Below, in pieces: positions 33,689 through 43,932 of a stretch of DNA of 64,000 bases. Each line of letters begins with the position of its first letter. Position 1 is the first letter of the stretch. Both the position numbers and the translations under genes were made by a program. The DNA is taken from the NCBI RefSeq assembly GCF_020164785.1, contig NZ_JAIUGX010000008.1:186001-250000 (forward strand). The letters run 5' to 3'. The notes under the pieces are model-generated. The model did not search any database and was not told the DNA's origin. It saw only the letters and a list, made by a program, of their open reading frames with translations. The stretch comes from Mesorhizobium sp. ES1-1 (GTDB lineage Bacteria > Pseudomonadota > Alphaproteobacteria > Rhizobiales > Rhizobiaceae).

Positions 33689-34443
33689 GCAAGCGCCTTG
33701 CTCAGCTGGTCCCGGATCTCATGCGCCGTGAGGTCGAGCTGCAACGGCGTCACCGACACCAGCCTGTTGCGCATGGCATGCAGATCGCTGCCCTGCTTGC
33801 CCTCCACCGACTCGCGGCCGAAGCGCAGCCAGTAGTAAGGCAGCCCCCGTCCATCCCGGCGCTCTTCCACCGACAGGCTGTGCACCAGCTTGCCCTGGGA
33901 GGTGACCACGGTTCCAGCGACCTCCTCCGCCCGACAATTGGGAAAATTGACATTGAGCAGCACGCCATCCGGAAGCGGCGTCGCCACGAGCTTCTCGAGC
34001 AAAGCCGGGGCCAGCGCCTCGGTCGTCTCATAGGGGACGACGCGATCCTCGCCGGCATAGCTGTAGGCTTGGCTGAGCGCGATCGAGCGAATGCCGAGCA
34101 GCGCGCCTTCCATGGCACCCGCGACGGTTCCCGAATAGGTGACGTCGTCGGCGATGTTGGCGCCGGAGTTGATCCCGGACAGGATCAAGTCGGGTGCCGC
34201 GGGAAGGATCTTCTTGACGCCCATGATGACGCAATCAGTCGGCGTGCCGCGCACGGCAAAATGCTTCTCGCCGATCCTGCGCAGCCGCAGCGGCTCCGAG
34301 ATCGACAGCGAATGCGCGTAGCCGGATTGATCCTGCTCCGGCGCCACCACCCAGACATCATCGGAGAGCGTGCGGGCGACGCGCTCGAGCGATGCCAAGC
34401 CCTCGGCATGAATGCCGTCGTCATTGGTCAAAAGAATGCGCAT
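33685..34443 (-). CDS. surE: 5'-nucleotidase SurE
   Basis: Survival protein E, a metal-dependent phosphatase acting on nucleoside monophosphates and polyphosphate. The protein is 252 residues. The N-terminal metal motif is [13 protein letters not shown], then [17 protein letters not shown] and the active-site stretch [23 protein letters not shown] (given in part). It overlaps pcm downstream by four bases and serS upstream by one base (TAATG), so serS-surE-pcm is a tight operon. Confidence 0.97.
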   Translation of the reverse strand: MRILLTNDDGIHAEGLASLERVARTLSDDVWVVAPEQDQSGYAHSLSISEPLRLRRIGEKHFAVRGTPTDCVIMGVKKILPAAPDLILSGINSGANIADDVTYSGTVAGAMEGALLGIRSIALSQAYSYAGEDRVVPYETTEALAPALLEKLVATPLPDGVLLNVNFPNCRAEEVAGTVVTSQGKLVHSLSVEERRDGRGLPYYWLRFGRESVEGKQGSDLHAMRNRLVSVTPLQLDLTAHEIRDQLSKALA

Positions 34444-35747
34444 TATTTCGGTTCGATTTTTTCCAGCCCGCCCATGTAAGGCCGCAGCACTTCAGGAATC
34501 GTTACGCTGCCATCCTCGTTCTGATAGTTTTCGATGACGGCAATCAGCGCGCGGCCGACGGCGGTGCCCGAACCGTTGAGCGTATGGACGAAGCGGTTGC
34601 CCTTGCCATCCCTGTCCTTGTAGCGGGCGTCCATCCGGCGTGCCTGGAAATCGCCGCACACCGAGCAGGAAGAGATTTCGCGATAGGCGTTCTGCCCGGG
34701 CAGCCAGACCTCGATGTCATAGGTCTTGCGCGCGCCGAAACCCATGTCGCCAGTGCACAGCGTCATGGTCCGGAACGGCAGGCCGAGCCGCTTGAGCACC
34801 TCCTCGGCGCATTGCGTCATCCGCTCGTGTTCGTCGAGGGAGGATTCCTGGTCGGTGATCGACACTAGTTCGACCTTGTAGAACTGGTGCTGGCGCAGCA
34901 TGCCGCGCGTGTCCCGCCCGGCCGACCCTGCTTCCGAGCGGAAACACGGCGTCAGTGCGGTGTAGCGCAACGGCAGTTTTTCATGCGCCGTGATGTCCTC
35001 ACGCACAAGGTTCGTAAGCGGCACCTCCGCTGTCGGGATGAGACCCAGCCTGCCCTCGCCATGCGGTGTGAAGAACAGGTCCTCCTCAAATTTCGGCAAT
35101 TGATTGGTGCCGAAAAGCACGTCGTCCTTGACCATCAGCGGCGGAATGATTTCCTCGTAACCGTGCTCGGTCGTGTGCAGGTTGAGCATGAACTGACCGA
35201 GCGCGCGTTCCATCCGCGCCAGTCCACCCTTCAAGACCGTAAAGCGCGACCCGGACAGCTTCGCCGCCCGCTCGAAATCCATCATGCCGAGCGCTTCTCC
35301 GATCTCGAAATGCTCCTTCACCCAGTTCGGCCGCGTCGCCGCCTTGCCGACGACATGCTTGACCACATTGTCGTGCTCGTCCTTGCCGACCGGCACATCG
35401 TCAAGCGGCACGTTGGGAAGCACGGCCAGCGCGTCGTTCAGCGCCTTGTCCAGCTCGCGTTCGCGCGCCTCGCCATTCTGGATGAACGTCTTGATCTCTC
35501 CGACTTCGGCTTTCAGCCGTTCCGCAAGCGCGGCATCGCCCGCACGCATGGCGTTGCCGATCTCCTTCGAAGCGGCGTTGCGGCGCTCCTGCTTGGTCTG
35601 AAGCTCGGTGACATGTTCACGCCGCGCCTCGTCGGCGGCAATCAGCCCGTCGACCGTGGACTGCGCGTCCCCGGCCGACCAGGAGCGCTTGACCAGTGCC
35701 TCCACCAGGGCCTTCGGGTTGTCGCGAATCCATTTGATATCAAGCAT
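34443..35747 (-). CDS. serS: Seryl-tRNA synthetase
   Basis: Class II aminoacyl-tRNA synthetase, 434 residues. The N-terminal long antiparallel coiled-coil arm (about 30-105) binds the tRNA-Ser variable arm. The catalytic domain shows [15 protein letters not shown] (motif 1 region), [22 protein letters not shown] in part (motif 2) and the C-terminal [19 protein letters not shown] (motif 3). Start at ATG 35747. The surE start overlaps its stop. Confidence 0.98.
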   Translation of the reverse strand: MLDIKWIRDNPKALVEALVKRSWSAGDAQSTVDGLIAADEARREHVTELQTKQERRNAASKEIGNAMRAGDAALAERLKAEVGEIKTFIQNGEARERELDKALNDALAVLPNVPLDDVPVGKDEHDNVVKHVVGKAATRPNWVKEHFEIGEALGMMDFERAAKLSGSRFTVLKGGLARMERALGQFMLNLHTTEHGYEEIIPPLMVKDDVLFGTNQLPKFEEDLFFTPHGEGRLGLIPTAEVPLTNLVREDITAHEKLPLRYTALTPCFRSEAGSAGRDTRGMLRQHQFYKVELVSITDQESSLDEHERMTQCAEEVLKRLGLPFRTMTLCTGDMGFGARKTYDIEVWLPGQNAYREISSCSVCGDFQARRMDARYKDRDGKGNRFVHTLNGSGTAVGRALIAVIENYQNEDGSVTIPEVLRPYMGGLEKIEPK

Positions 35748-35855
35748 GGTTTGAACGCTCCTGAGCTAAGGCCGAGGGCGTAAACCGCATCCTTGATCGA
35801 TGCAAGATGAGGCTGGGCGCCGGTTGTCGTTTTCCGCCGCGCGCCCTTCTCGCTG

Positions 35856-36731
35856 CTAAGAGGCAGCCGGTGCCGGAGGCTCGTCAGGGGCCTTGTCGGC
35901 CACGCTTTCGGCGGCTTCCCGCCTCTCGCGCGCCAATCGCTGCTTCTCCTGGTCCCGCTCGATCCACCGCGCGGCCCAGATCGAGACCTCGTAGAGAAGG
36001 ATGGTCGGGATCGCCAGGCCGATCTGGCTCATCGGATCGGGCGGCGTCAGGACGGCGGCAACGACAAAGGCGATGACGATCGCCCATTTTCGCTTCTCGG
36101 CCAGCGCTTTCGACGACAGCATGCCAACCCGCGTCATCAGGCTGGTCACCACGGGCAGCTGGAACACCAGGCCGAAGGAGAAGATCAGCGTCATGATCAG
36201 GCTGAGATACTCGGACACTTTCGGCAGCAGCGAAATCTGCACCTGATCGTCCGTGCCGGCCTGCTGCATGGCGAGGAAGAACCACATCACCATCGGCGTG
36301 AAGAAGAAATAGACCAGCGACGCGCCCATAAGGAACAGGATCGGCGACGCAATCAGGAACGGCAGGAAGGCATTGCGCTCGTTCCTGTAGAGGCCGGGCG
36401 CGATGAACTTGTAGATCTGCGTGGCGATCAGCGGAAAGGCGATGACCATGCCGCCGAACATGGCAAGCTTGACCTGGGTGAAGAAGAATTCCTGTGGGGC
36501 GGTGTAGATCAACTCGACCTTGTGCGGATCGAGCCCGGCCCATTCGGTCGCCCATTTGAACGGGACGACAAGGAGATTGAATAGCCTTTTGGCGAAGAAG
36601 AAGCAAAGCAGGAAGGCGACGAAGAAGCCGCCGAGCGACCAGATCAGCCGCCTGCGCAGCTCGATCAGGTGTTCCATGAGCGGTGCGGACGATTGTTCGA
36701 TCTCGTCCTTTTCCTTGTCCGAAACGCTCAC
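35856..36731 (-). CDS. tatC: Sec-independent protein translocase TatC
   Basis: Core receptor of the twin-arginine translocase for folded proteins. The 291-residue protein begins with the cytoplasmic MEHLIELRRRLI signature and has six membrane helices (for example SLGGFFVAFLLCFFFAKRLF and FLIASPILFLMGASLVYFF). FEL-like loop residues are seen as SFGLVFQLPVV. The C-terminal tail of about 45 residues is charged (RARREAAES pattern) and longer than in E. coli. It overlaps tatB by four bases. Confidence 0.97.
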   Translation of the reverse strand: MSVSDKEKDEIEQSSAPLMEHLIELRRRLIWSLGGFFVAFLLCFFFAKRLFNLLVVPFKWATEWAGLDPHKVELIYTAPQEFFFTQVKLAMFGGMVIAFPLIATQIYKFIAPGLYRNERNAFLPFLIASPILFLMGASLVYFFFTPMVMWFFLAMQQAGTDDQVQISLLPKVSEYLSLIMTLIFSFGLVFQLPVVTSLMTRVGMLSSKALAEKRKWAIVIAFVVAAVLTPPDPMSQIGLAIPTILLYEVSIWAARWIERDQEKQRLARERREAAESVADKAPDEPPAPAAS

Positions 36732-37528
36732 TTGGCGGCTCCCGCCGTCTTCGTTGCCGCGGGCTCCTCGGGCTGGGCTGGTTGCGACTCGGATGCCGCC
36801 GAGGGCATGGCCGCGCCCTTCTTGACGGCCGCAGGCCTAGCGACTTTGGGCAGTTCGGGCTTCGCCGCCGTTCCGGCTTTCGCTGACGCCCTGGAGGCGG
36901 CCTTCGCCTTCGCGTCCGGGGCTTTCATCGGTGAGGAGGCGTTCACCACGGCTGGTGACGCGTTGGCCGGCGCCGCCGATGCTGGTTTTGTCGATATGCC
37001 CTTGCTGCTTCTTTTCGCCGCCGACGGCTTGGGCGATGGGACCGCTCCCGCTGACAGCGACGACGTCATCACCGATTCATCGGTCATTGCCGGAAACACC
37101 GGTACCGCTGCGGCCACGTCTTCCGGACCGCTGACACCAGGCATTTCCGTCGCGCCATTTTTCAACGGTTCCGCCGGCAGCGGCGTCGAAGCAGCTGACG
37201 TCGTTGGATCAGCTGCGGGCTTCGGCTTCATTGCCGCGTCGACACCCGCCCGCACGTCGGCCGCCGCCTTTTCGAACGGATTGAGCTGCTTGCGGATTTC
37301 GGCAGCCGGACTGAGGCCTCTGAGCTCGTCGACGGATTTCTTGACGTCGTCGAGCTCCGCCTCCTTGAGCGCCTCGTTGAACTGCTTCTGGAAGTCGGAC
37401 GCCATGGCGCGCAGCTTGGCCGTCGTCCGGCCGAAAGTGCGCAGCATATTGGGCAAATCCTTGGGTCCGACGACCACGATCATAACGATCGCGATGACCA
37501 GCATTTCGGTCCAGCCGACTTCAAACAT
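36728..37528 (-). CDS. tatB: Sec-independent protein translocase TatB
   Basis: Substrate-binding partner of TatC. The first helix is MFEVGWTEMLVIAIVMIVVVGPKDLP, with the key Glu8 and the GPKDLP hinge. An amphipathic helix follows (LRTFGRTTAKLRAMASDFQK) and then a charged coiled part. Residues from about 105 to 266 are Ala/Pro/Ser/Lys-rich and probably disordered, making the protein about 100 residues longer than E. coli TatB. It is part of the tatA-tatB-tatC operon (29 bases after tatA, 4-base overlap with tatC). Confidence 0.95.
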   Translation of the reverse strand: MFEVGWTEMLVIAIVMIVVVGPKDLPNMLRTFGRTTAKLRAMASDFQKQFNEALKEAELDDVKKSVDELRGLSPAAEIRKQLNPFEKAAADVRAGVDAAMKPKPAADPTTSAASTPLPAEPLKNGATEMPGVSGPEDVAAAVPVFPAMTDESVMTSSLSAGAVPSPKPSAAKRSSKGISTKPASAAPANASPAVVNASSPMKAPDAKAKAASRASAKAGTAAKPELPKVARPAAVKKGAAMPSAASESQPAQPEEPAATKTAGAAK

Positions 37529-37557
37529 GGCACTGTGTTCCGACTAGAACCTTGGGT

Positions 37558-37779
37558 TCAGCTCTTGCTGACCTTTTCCTTCACGCCCGAAACGGTCTCG
37601 TCGGCGCGGTGCTCGACGGTGCGCTTGTCCTCGGCGACGTCATCGTCGGCCATGCCCTTCTTGAAGCTCTTGATGCCTTTGGCCATATCGCCCATGAGCT
37701 CGGGGATCTTGCCGCGGCCGAACACCAGCAGCACGATGACCAGCACGATCATCCAGTGCCAAATCGAAAATGAACCCAT
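37558..37779 (-). CDS. tatA: Sec-independent protein translocase TatA
   Basis: Pore-forming subunit of the Tat system, 73 residues. It has the short N-terminal helix [18 protein letters not shown], the [18 protein letters not shown] hinge and amphipathic helix, and an acidic/basic tail. It is the first gene of tatABC. The 169 bases between tatA and scpB hold no further gene. Confidence 0.97.
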   Translation of the reverse strand: MGSFSIWHWMIVLVIVLLVFGRGKIPELMGDMAKGIKSFKKGMADDDVAEDKRTVEHRADETVSGVKEKVSKS

Positions 37780-37948
37780 AGCAAATCTCTCTCGAATGTT
37801 TTCCCTGGCGATGATCTATGCGGTTTCGCGTTGGGATTCAAACACAACTGCGACAGAGTTTATGAAAGGGTGCTGGATGTCACGCGTTTTTAGCGCGACG
37901 GCCCGCTACGAATCCGCGCATCCTGGTCAGCTTGGACGTCGTTTCCAG

Positions 37949-38710
37949 TCAATCTTCCGTGACGCGCGGCGTCAGCAGGCCTAGCTCCTCGAGATCGATG
38001 TCGGTCAGTGCATCCTCGTCGTCGCTCAGCGCGTCGGGGTCAGCCGGCGGCTGTGGAATGGAAAAGTTCGATGGCATGCGGCCCGACAGCAGTCCTGCCC
38101 CCTTCAATTCCTCCATGCCGGGAAGATCGCGAATCTCCTCCAGCGCGAAATGGTCGAGGAAAGTGTCGGTCGTGCCATAGGTGACGGGCCGTCCAGGCGT
38201 GCGGCGGCGGCCACGCATGCGCACCCACTCCGTTTCCAGAAGCGTGTCGAGCGTGCCCTTCGAGGTCTCGACGCCCCTGATGTCCTCGATCTCAGCCCGT
38301 GTGACGGGCTGATGATAGGCAATGATCGCCAGCACTTCGAGCGCTGCCCGCGACAGTTTCCGCTGTTGCACGCTGTCGCGGCTCATGAGGAAAGCCAGAT
38401 CGCCCGCCGTGCGGAACGCCCAGGCATCGCCGATCCGCAACAGGTTGACACCGCGGCGCGCATAGATCCGCTGCAGTTCAAGCATGGCGGCAGAGATGTC
38501 GATGCCATCGGGCAGCCGCGCAGCGAGTTGCTTTTCGCTGACGGGCTCGGCACTGGCGAACACGATCGCCTCGGCCATGCGTATGGCTTCCGCCATGTGC
38601 AGCCGCTCGGCCGGGCTCTGGGCCGGCTCAACCGCGTCGGGAAACAGGTCCCGCTCGGGCGGGTCACCGGCCTTGAACGGGATGACGGAAGCGTTGGCGC
38701 GTTCGCTCAT
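37949..38710 (-). CDS. scpB: Segregation and condensation protein ScpB
   Basis: Winged-helix partner of ScpA in the SMC-ScpAB condensin complex. The protein is 253 residues. Motifs include AEAIVFASAEPVSEKQLAAR and LSRAALEVLAIIAYHQPVTRAEIEDIRGV (given in part), the latter being the conserved second winged helix. RTPGRPVTYGTTDTFLDHF follows. An acidic C-terminal tail (DALSDDEDALTDIDLEELG) ends the protein. The start overlaps scpA by four bases. Confidence 0.96.
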   Translation of the reverse strand: MSERANASVIPFKAGDPPERDLFPDAVEPAQSPAERLHMAEAIRMAEAIVFASAEPVSEKQLAARLPDGIDISAAMLELQRIYARRGVNLLRIGDAWAFRTAGDLAFLMSRDSVQQRKLSRAALEVLAIIAYHQPVTRAEIEDIRGVETSKGTLDTLLETEWVRMRGRRRTPGRPVTYGTTDTFLDHFALEEIRDLPGMEELKGAGLLSGRMPSNFSIPQPPADPDALSDDEDALTDIDLEELGLLTPRVTED

Positions 38711-39549
38711 GAGGCCACCCCGACTGCCTTGGTTGCATGCCTGCGGCCACGCAGATAGATCGGCGCGAAAGTATGGTCTTGCCGCACGTCCATCGTTCCG
38801 TCGCGCACCAGTTCCAGCGTCGCCGCAAACGAACTGGCGATGGCCGTTCGCCGTTCTTCCGGACTGGTCATGTACACGATCAGGAAACTATCTAATGTCG
38901 TCCAGTCGCCGACGGCTCCGACGAGGCGAGTCAGGATTTCTCGGGCGTCCTTGAGCGACCAGACGCCGCGCCTGGCGATCGTCACATTGTTGACGGCCTG
39001 CTTCTGCCGTTGTTGGGCATAGGCGGTAAGAAGGTCGTATAGCGATGCCGAATAGGCATTGCGCCTGTCGACGATGACCATTTCCGGCATGCCGCGCGCA
39101 AACACATCGCGGCCGAGCCGATTGCGGTTGACCAGACGTGCCGCCGCATCGCGCATGGCTTCGAGCCGTTTCAGCCGGAATTGCAGCACCGCGGCCATTT
39201 CCTCGCCGCTTTCCCCCTCGTCACCGGGCTGCTTAGGGATCAACAATTTCGACTTGAGGAACGCAAGCCATGCCGCCATCACAAGGTAATCGGCGGCGAG
39301 TTCCAACCGCAGCGACCTCGCCGTATCGACGAACCTCAGATATTGCTCAACCAGCGCCAGGATGGAAATCCGCGCCAGGTCGACCTTCTGGGTGCGAGCC
39401 AGATGCAGCAGGAGGTCGAGCGGACCTTCGAAGCCGGCCACATCGACGACAAGCGACGGATCGCCGGTCACGCGCGACTCGTCATTTTCGGCCCATAGAC
39501 GGTCCATCGGTGCCGGCTTCGGGGCCTTGCTGTCCAATGTCTCCGCCAC
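38707..39549 (-). CDS. scpA: Segregation and condensation protein ScpA
   Basis: Kleisin subunit that bridges the SMC heads for chromosome organisation. I use the GTG at 39549 (280 residues), preceded by AGGAAAG at proper spacing; an ATG at 39633 would overlap nagZ. The N-terminal kleisin motif is VAGFEGPLDLLLHLARTQKV, then LAADYLVMAAWLAFLKSKLL. The C-terminal winged helix ends with FAATLELVRDGTMDVRQD. It lies 19 bases downstream of nagZ. Confidence 0.95.
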   Translation of the reverse strand: MAETLDSKAPKPAPMDRLWAENDESRVTGDPSLVVDVAGFEGPLDLLLHLARTQKVDLARISILALVEQYLRFVDTARSLRLELAADYLVMAAWLAFLKSKLLIPKQPGDEGESGEEMAAVLQFRLKRLEAMRDAAARLVNRNRLGRDVFARGMPEMVIVDRRNAYSASLYDLLTAYAQQRQKQAVNNVTIARRGVWSLKDAREILTRLVGAVGDWTTLDSFLIVYMTSPEERRTAIASSFAATLELVRDGTMDVRQDHTFAPIYLRGRRHATKAVGVAS

Positions 39550-39568
39550 GTATCGTTCTTTCCTGATC

Positions 39569-40588
39569 TCAGGCCACCGCATCGAAAAAGGTAGCGAATT
39601 CGGCGCGTATTTCGGCTTCGTCCGCCGTGTCACGGTCCTTGATATAGGTCAGCGCCCGTTTGGCGCGCTCCAGCGATGTGCCTTCGAGGCCGGTGGTGCG
39701 CGACGCGATGCCGGCCATTTCCTCGAAAACGCCATTGCAGTGAAGGACCAGATCGCAGCCCGCCGCAAGGATCGACGCCGCCTTTGTCGGGAAATCCCCA
39801 GAAAGCGCCTTCATGGACGTGTCGTCGCTCATCAGCAGCCCGTCGAAGCCGATCTCGCGACGAATGATCTCATCGATGACCTTGCCCGAGGTAGTGGCCG
39901 GATTGTTGGGATCGATCGCGCTGTAGACGACATGCGCCGTCATCGCCATCGGCAGATGGCTGAGCTCCTTGAACGGGGCGAAATCATGCCGCTGCAGATC
40001 GCTGAGCGAAGCATCGACGACCGGCAATTCGAAATGCGTGTCGGCAAAGGCTCGCCCGTGGCCGGGAATGTGCTTCATGACAGGTAGCACCCCGCCGGAC
40101 ATCAGCCCTTCCGCCGCGGCTCTGCCGAGTTCGATGACCGGTCTCGGGTCCTTGCCGTAGGCCCGCGCGCCGATGACGTCGCTGGCGCCCTCGATCGGCA
40201 CGTCGAGCACCGGCAGGCAATCGGCTGAGATGCCGTAGCGCAGCAGATCGAAGGCATGCAGCCGCGCCAGCAGCCAGGCTGCGCGGGCGCCGGCGTCGTG
40301 GTCGTCGCGCCACAAGGCGCCAAGGGCGGCGCCGGCAGGATAGTTCGGAGCCAGCGGCGGCCGCAGGCGCTGCACGCGGCCACCCTCCTGGTCGATGAAC
40401 ACCAGCGCGTCCGGGCGCCCGACGCAGTCACGCATCTGCGCGACGAGATCGCGGATCTGCTCGGCCTCGCTGATGTTGCGAGCAAACAGGATGAAGGCCC
40501 AAGGGCATTCATTGCGATAGAAATTGATTTCCTCGCGGGTGAGTGATTTCCCGGCACAGCCGAGGATCATGGATTTTGATTCGGTCAT
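39569..40588 (-). CDS. nagZ: Beta-N-acetylhexosaminidase
   Basis: Family 3 glycosidase that removes N-acetylglucosamine from anhydromuropeptides during cell-wall recycling in the cytoplasm. The 339-residue protein shows FIDQEGGRVQRL, the catalytic loop KHIPGHGRAFADTHFELP with the His that acts as acid/base, and the nucleophile Asp in LLMSDDTSMKALSG. No signal peptide. In many bacteria NagZ products also signal AmpR-type beta-lactamase induction; whether the class D enzyme at the left edge is linked is unknown. Confidence 0.97.
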   Translation of the reverse strand: MTESKSMILGCAGKSLTREEINFYRNECPWAFILFARNISEAEQIRDLVAQMRDCVGRPDALVFIDQEGGRVQRLRPPLAPNYPAGAALGALWRDDHDAGARAAWLLARLHAFDLLRYGISADCLPVLDVPIEGASDVIGARAYGKDPRPVIELGRAAAEGLMSGGVLPVMKHIPGHGRAFADTHFELPVVDASLSDLQRHDFAPFKELSHLPMAMTAHVVYSAIDPNNPATTSGKVIDEIIRREIGFDGLLMSDDTSMKALSGDFPTKAASILAAGCDLVLHCNGVFEEMAGIASRTTGLEGTSLERAKRALTYIKDRDTADEAEIRAEFATFFDAVA

Positions 40589-40668
40589 GCCGACAGTCTA
40601 GGGCTTCCCGCGGCCGAAGGGAATCGTCGCGGCTCGGATGCAGTCATGCACCAGCTCTGTCTCCACAT

Positions 40669-40703
40669 GAAAAAAGCCGGCGCGGTCTCGGACCGCGCCG
40701 GCT
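40669..40703 (-). terminator. Intrinsic terminator of the SPOR gene
   Basis: A 13-bp stem (AGCCGGCGCGGTC with GACCGCGCCGGCT, loop TCG) is followed on the minus strand by TTTTTTC. It begins 19 bases after the SPOR stop codon and separates that gene from nagZ. Confidence 0.9.
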
Positions 40704-40721
40704 TTCAGCTTGAATGACCGT

Positions 40722-43700
40722 CTAGCGCGAGACGAAGCAGTTGCCGCCGGCAGCCTTGTAGCTGGTACACAGGTTGATCGCGTCGTTGCGAGACTGCGCG
40801 GGAACGCGAACACGATAGAACGTGCCCTTCCCGGCGATCTCGGCCTTGACGATATTGGCGGTACGACCGGCGAGCACGCTGCCGTACCGCCGCTGCAGGT
40901 CCTGATAGCTCGACTGGGCACTTTCGACCGTGGGCTGCGAAGCGATCTGCATCGACCACGAACCGCCGCTGGCAGCGGTCGATGCCGGATCTATGGACGC
41001 AACCTGGTCGGGCTTGACCTCGCCGACCACGTCGACCGGCTGGTCGGATGGGCGCTGCGGCGCCACCGGAACCTTCGCCGGCGTATTGGCCGACTGAGCC
41101 TCTGCCTTTGGCTTGGCTGCAGGCTTGAGCGCTGACTCTTCAACAGCCTGCGCCGCCGGCGGCGGGACGGTGCCGGTCTGGTCAGCATCAGCTTGCGTGG
41201 ACGGTGCGACATGCTGCGGCGCAGGGTCGGCCGGTTCGGTCGCGGCGACCTGCGGGGCGGCCGGTGCCGCGTCCTCGCGCGCCACCAACGAACCGTCCGA
41301 TTTGACCACCATGGTCTTCACCTTGCGGGGCGCGACGGCGATCACGTTGGCGCCCTGGTCGCTGTCCTGCAGCACCTGGGCGATGCGATCCTCTGATTTC
41401 GGCGCCGGCGCCGCTGCATCATCCGCCGCGTCGGCGCTGTCGCCCACCGCGTCAGCATCATTGGCGGCATCAGCCGAAAGATCGATGGCCCGGGCCGGAT
41501 CCTTGGCCTGCACGTCCACCGGCTCTTCGCTGTTCGTGACCAGTTTTTCCTGGACCGGCTCGGTGGGCTTCGCGCCCTTCACAACTGCGTCGTAGACCTT
41601 GTTATCCTGGTTCGGCACGACGGTCCCGCCCGGGTTTTCGGGCTTGACCTTGATCGGGCTGTTGTCGGCCTTGACGATTACCGGCGGCTCGTTGCCACCC
41701 TTGCCGCCCAGCGACAGCGCAAAGGCGCCAAGGCCGCCAACGACAGCCACCGCGCCGACGATCGCCACGATGAACAGCCCACGTCCCCGCGAGGGTCTCG
41801 CGGCTTCGCGCTCGCCAATGCCCGGAACAGTCATCGCCTCGTCAAGCTCGGGATCATAGTCGAGCTCGTCGACGGTGAAATCGTCCGCCTGCTGGCTGCC
41901 TGGAAGATTGTCAAGATCGAAGCCGTCAGCGTCGGCATAGGCGGTGGGCGCCGCCGGGCGGACGGGCATTTCCGTCGGACGCGCCGCATAGGTCCGCGCT
42001 TCCGGCTGATAGGCCGGCTTGACGGTCGCATAGCCGGAATTGAATCCGGCATTGTCGAATTCGTCGTCATAAGACGCGCTGGAGGCATTGGCCGCAGGCG
42101 CGGCGGCGACATCCATCGAGTTCATGTCGGTGAGAAGGCTGGCGAACTCCGCGTCGAGATCGTCATAACCTGCGGTTGCTGGCTCGTCGTCCTCGAAATG
42201 CAGTTCCGGAATATCGAGATCGTCCGCCAGCGCCACGACACGTTCGGGCACATCGACCGTCTCGACATCGGGCATCTCTTCGTGGCGAGCGGGCTGCCGC
42301 TGTTGCGACGCGTAAATCGGCGCCGTATAGGCGTCCGCTTCGGTCGAACGGTAGGACGGCACGACGGCCGGCGACATCGCGCTGGCAGCCATGGCCGCGG
42401 TCGGTTGAGCAGCCAATACCGGCGCCTGGGGCACCGGTGTCACGCGGCTCCACGAGCGGGCCTGCTCAGCCGGCGCGGAACGTTCCGCGAGCCAGTCGAG
42501 AGGATCCGTTGTGGAGGTCGCCGCATCACGTGTGTTCATGTCTTTGGTCGAAGCCACGACGGACGGACCATTGTCGACCTTGACCTCGTCCTGTCCGGCA
42601 TCGAGGTGATGCGATCCCAACGGCGCGGGCTCATCCAGCCCCCAGTCAAGGTCGCCGACGAGATCGGCGGGTTCCTCTGCGGCCTTTGCAGGTGGTTGGA
42701 CGGGCGCAGATTGCGTGGCGACGGGCTCCCTGGTCGGCGTCGTGCGTGCGGTCATGGCGCCCAGAAGCGCATTCAACTCGTCTTCCAGGCTTCGTTCATC
42801 CTTGGCGGCGACAGGGGCCGGTTCGGCCACAGCCGGGGCTGGCGTCACGGGTGCAACCGCGGCGACCGGCTCTTCGGCGGCGACAGCAAACGCATCGTCG
42901 AAATCCATGTCGAACGAATCGTCCGACGTCGCCCCGGATGCATACCCGGATGCATAGTCGGCGACGTCACCGCCCGTGTTGTGAGCAGACCTCGCCTCCT
43001 GAAACACCGAGGAAACCAATGGTTCATCGGCCTGAATGTCGAAGTCCATGTCGACATCGGCCATGGCGTCTTCGAAATGACCCGTGAAATCCTCATCATC
43101 GATCGTCTGGGCATCATGGCCGCGCACAGGCACGGCCTCGGCAGCCGGGGCGTCGTATGCGGGGTGTCGGACCGAAGGCTGCTCATCGAGCATAAGCTCG
43201 TCCTCGAGCGAGATCGCGAGCGCATGATCGAATTCATGATCCAAAGCCGGCTCGACATCGACAGCGGGCGCGGCGTAGGGGCGCTCGACTTCCTCGGCGA
43301 TCCGGAAACTCCGATCGAGCGAAGCGGCCAGCTCGTCTTCCATAGGCTGATCGTCCTCGAACGGCGACACGTCTTCGAGCGAACTTGCAACTGCATTGTC
43401 GAAATCGGCGTCGAACACCGGATCGAGGATGGGCGATGTGTCGGCGGAGCCTGCGCCCGTGTGACCGGCGGAAGCCGCATGGCCTACAATATCCGCCATG
43501 TCGAGCTCGAAATCATCGTCGAGCGGCAATGACAACCGGTCATCCGACGCGTCGGTATCGGCAGTTTCGAACGCCAGATCATGCGCACCGCCGACCAAGG
43601 CGGGGTCGCTGTCATAAGCGCCGAATTCGCCCAACAACTCCTTGTCGAGATCGATGTCGGAATAGCCTTCGTCCGCTACGGGACCGGCGTCGGCTTTACG

Positions 43701-43829
43701 CTTCCCAGGCCTTTGCGACTCGACCGGCTGGCGCGGGTCGAACCCCATGATCCTGGTCAGTTCCGCGAACGGATCATCGTCGGCGATGTCGTTGTGGTCG
43801 GCTGCTCTCAGCTGGGTTCTGTCTGCCAT
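40722..43829 (-). CDS. Large SPOR-domain membrane protein
   Basis: A protein of 1035 residues. The first 670 or so residues are cytoplasmic, highly acidic and low in complexity (many DD/ED/DF pairs, blocks such as DAFAVAAEEPVAAVAPV), and probably disordered. One transmembrane helix follows near residue 685 (LFIVAIVGAVAVVGGLGAFAL), then a Pro/Ala-rich periplasmic linker. The C-terminal SPOR domain (about 955-1035: WSMQIASQPTVESAQSSYQD and YRVRVPAQSRNDAINLC) binds denuded glycan strands at septa. The position between argS and nagZ is conserved in alphaproteobacteria, so a cell-division or wall-remodelling role is likely. Start 43829 (MADRTQL) is preferred over 43853. Confidence 0.9.
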   Translation of the reverse strand: MADRTQLRAADHNDIADDDPFAELTRIMGFDPRQPVESQRPGKRKADAGPVADEGYSDIDLDKELLGEFGAYDSDPALVGGAHDLAFETADTDASDDRLSLPLDDDFELDMADIVGHAASAGHTGAGSADTSPILDPVFDADFDNAVASSLEDVSPFEDDQPMEDELAASLDRSFRIAEEVERPYAAPAVDVEPALDHEFDHALAISLEDELMLDEQPSVRHPAYDAPAAEAVPVRGHDAQTIDDEDFTGHFEDAMADVDMDFDIQADEPLVSSVFQEARSAHNTGGDVADYASGYASGATSDDSFDMDFDDAFAVAAEEPVAAVAPVTPAPAVAEPAPVAAKDERSLEDELNALLGAMTARTTPTREPVATQSAPVQPPAKAAEEPADLVGDLDWGLDEPAPLGSHHLDAGQDEVKVDNGPSVVASTKDMNTRDAATSTTDPLDWLAERSAPAEQARSWSRVTPVPQAPVLAAQPTAAMAASAMSPAVVPSYRSTEADAYTAPIYASQQRQPARHEEMPDVETVDVPERVVALADDLDIPELHFEDDEPATAGYDDLDAEFASLLTDMNSMDVAAAPAANASSASYDDEFDNAGFNSGYATVKPAYQPEARTYAARPTEMPVRPAAPTAYADADGFDLDNLPGSQQADDFTVDELDYDPELDEAMTVPGIGEREAARPSRGRGLFIVAIVGAVAVVGGLGAFALSLGGKGGNEPPVIVKADNSPIKVKPENPGGTVVPNQDNKVYDAVVKGAKPTEPVQEKLVTNSEEPVDVQAKDPARAIDLSADAANDADAVGDSADAADDAAAPAPKSEDRIAQVLQDSDQGANVIAVAPRKVKTMVVKSDGSLVAREDAAPAAPQVAATEPADPAPQHVAPSTQADADQTGTVPPPAAQAVEESALKPAAKPKAEAQSANTPAKVPVAPQRPSDQPVDVVGEVKPDQVASIDPASTAASGGSWSMQIASQPTVESAQSSYQDLQRRYGSVLAGRTANIVKAEIAGKGTFYRVRVPAQSRNDAINLCTSYKAAGGNCFVSR

Positions 43830-43932
43830 TGTTGTTCCCGAACTCGCACTCATTCGGACGCCATGGACGTCGCGCAGGGTTGGCCCTTACCAGCGCAATG
43901 TGGGCAAAAGGTGACAGATTGTTTAGTCGGAC

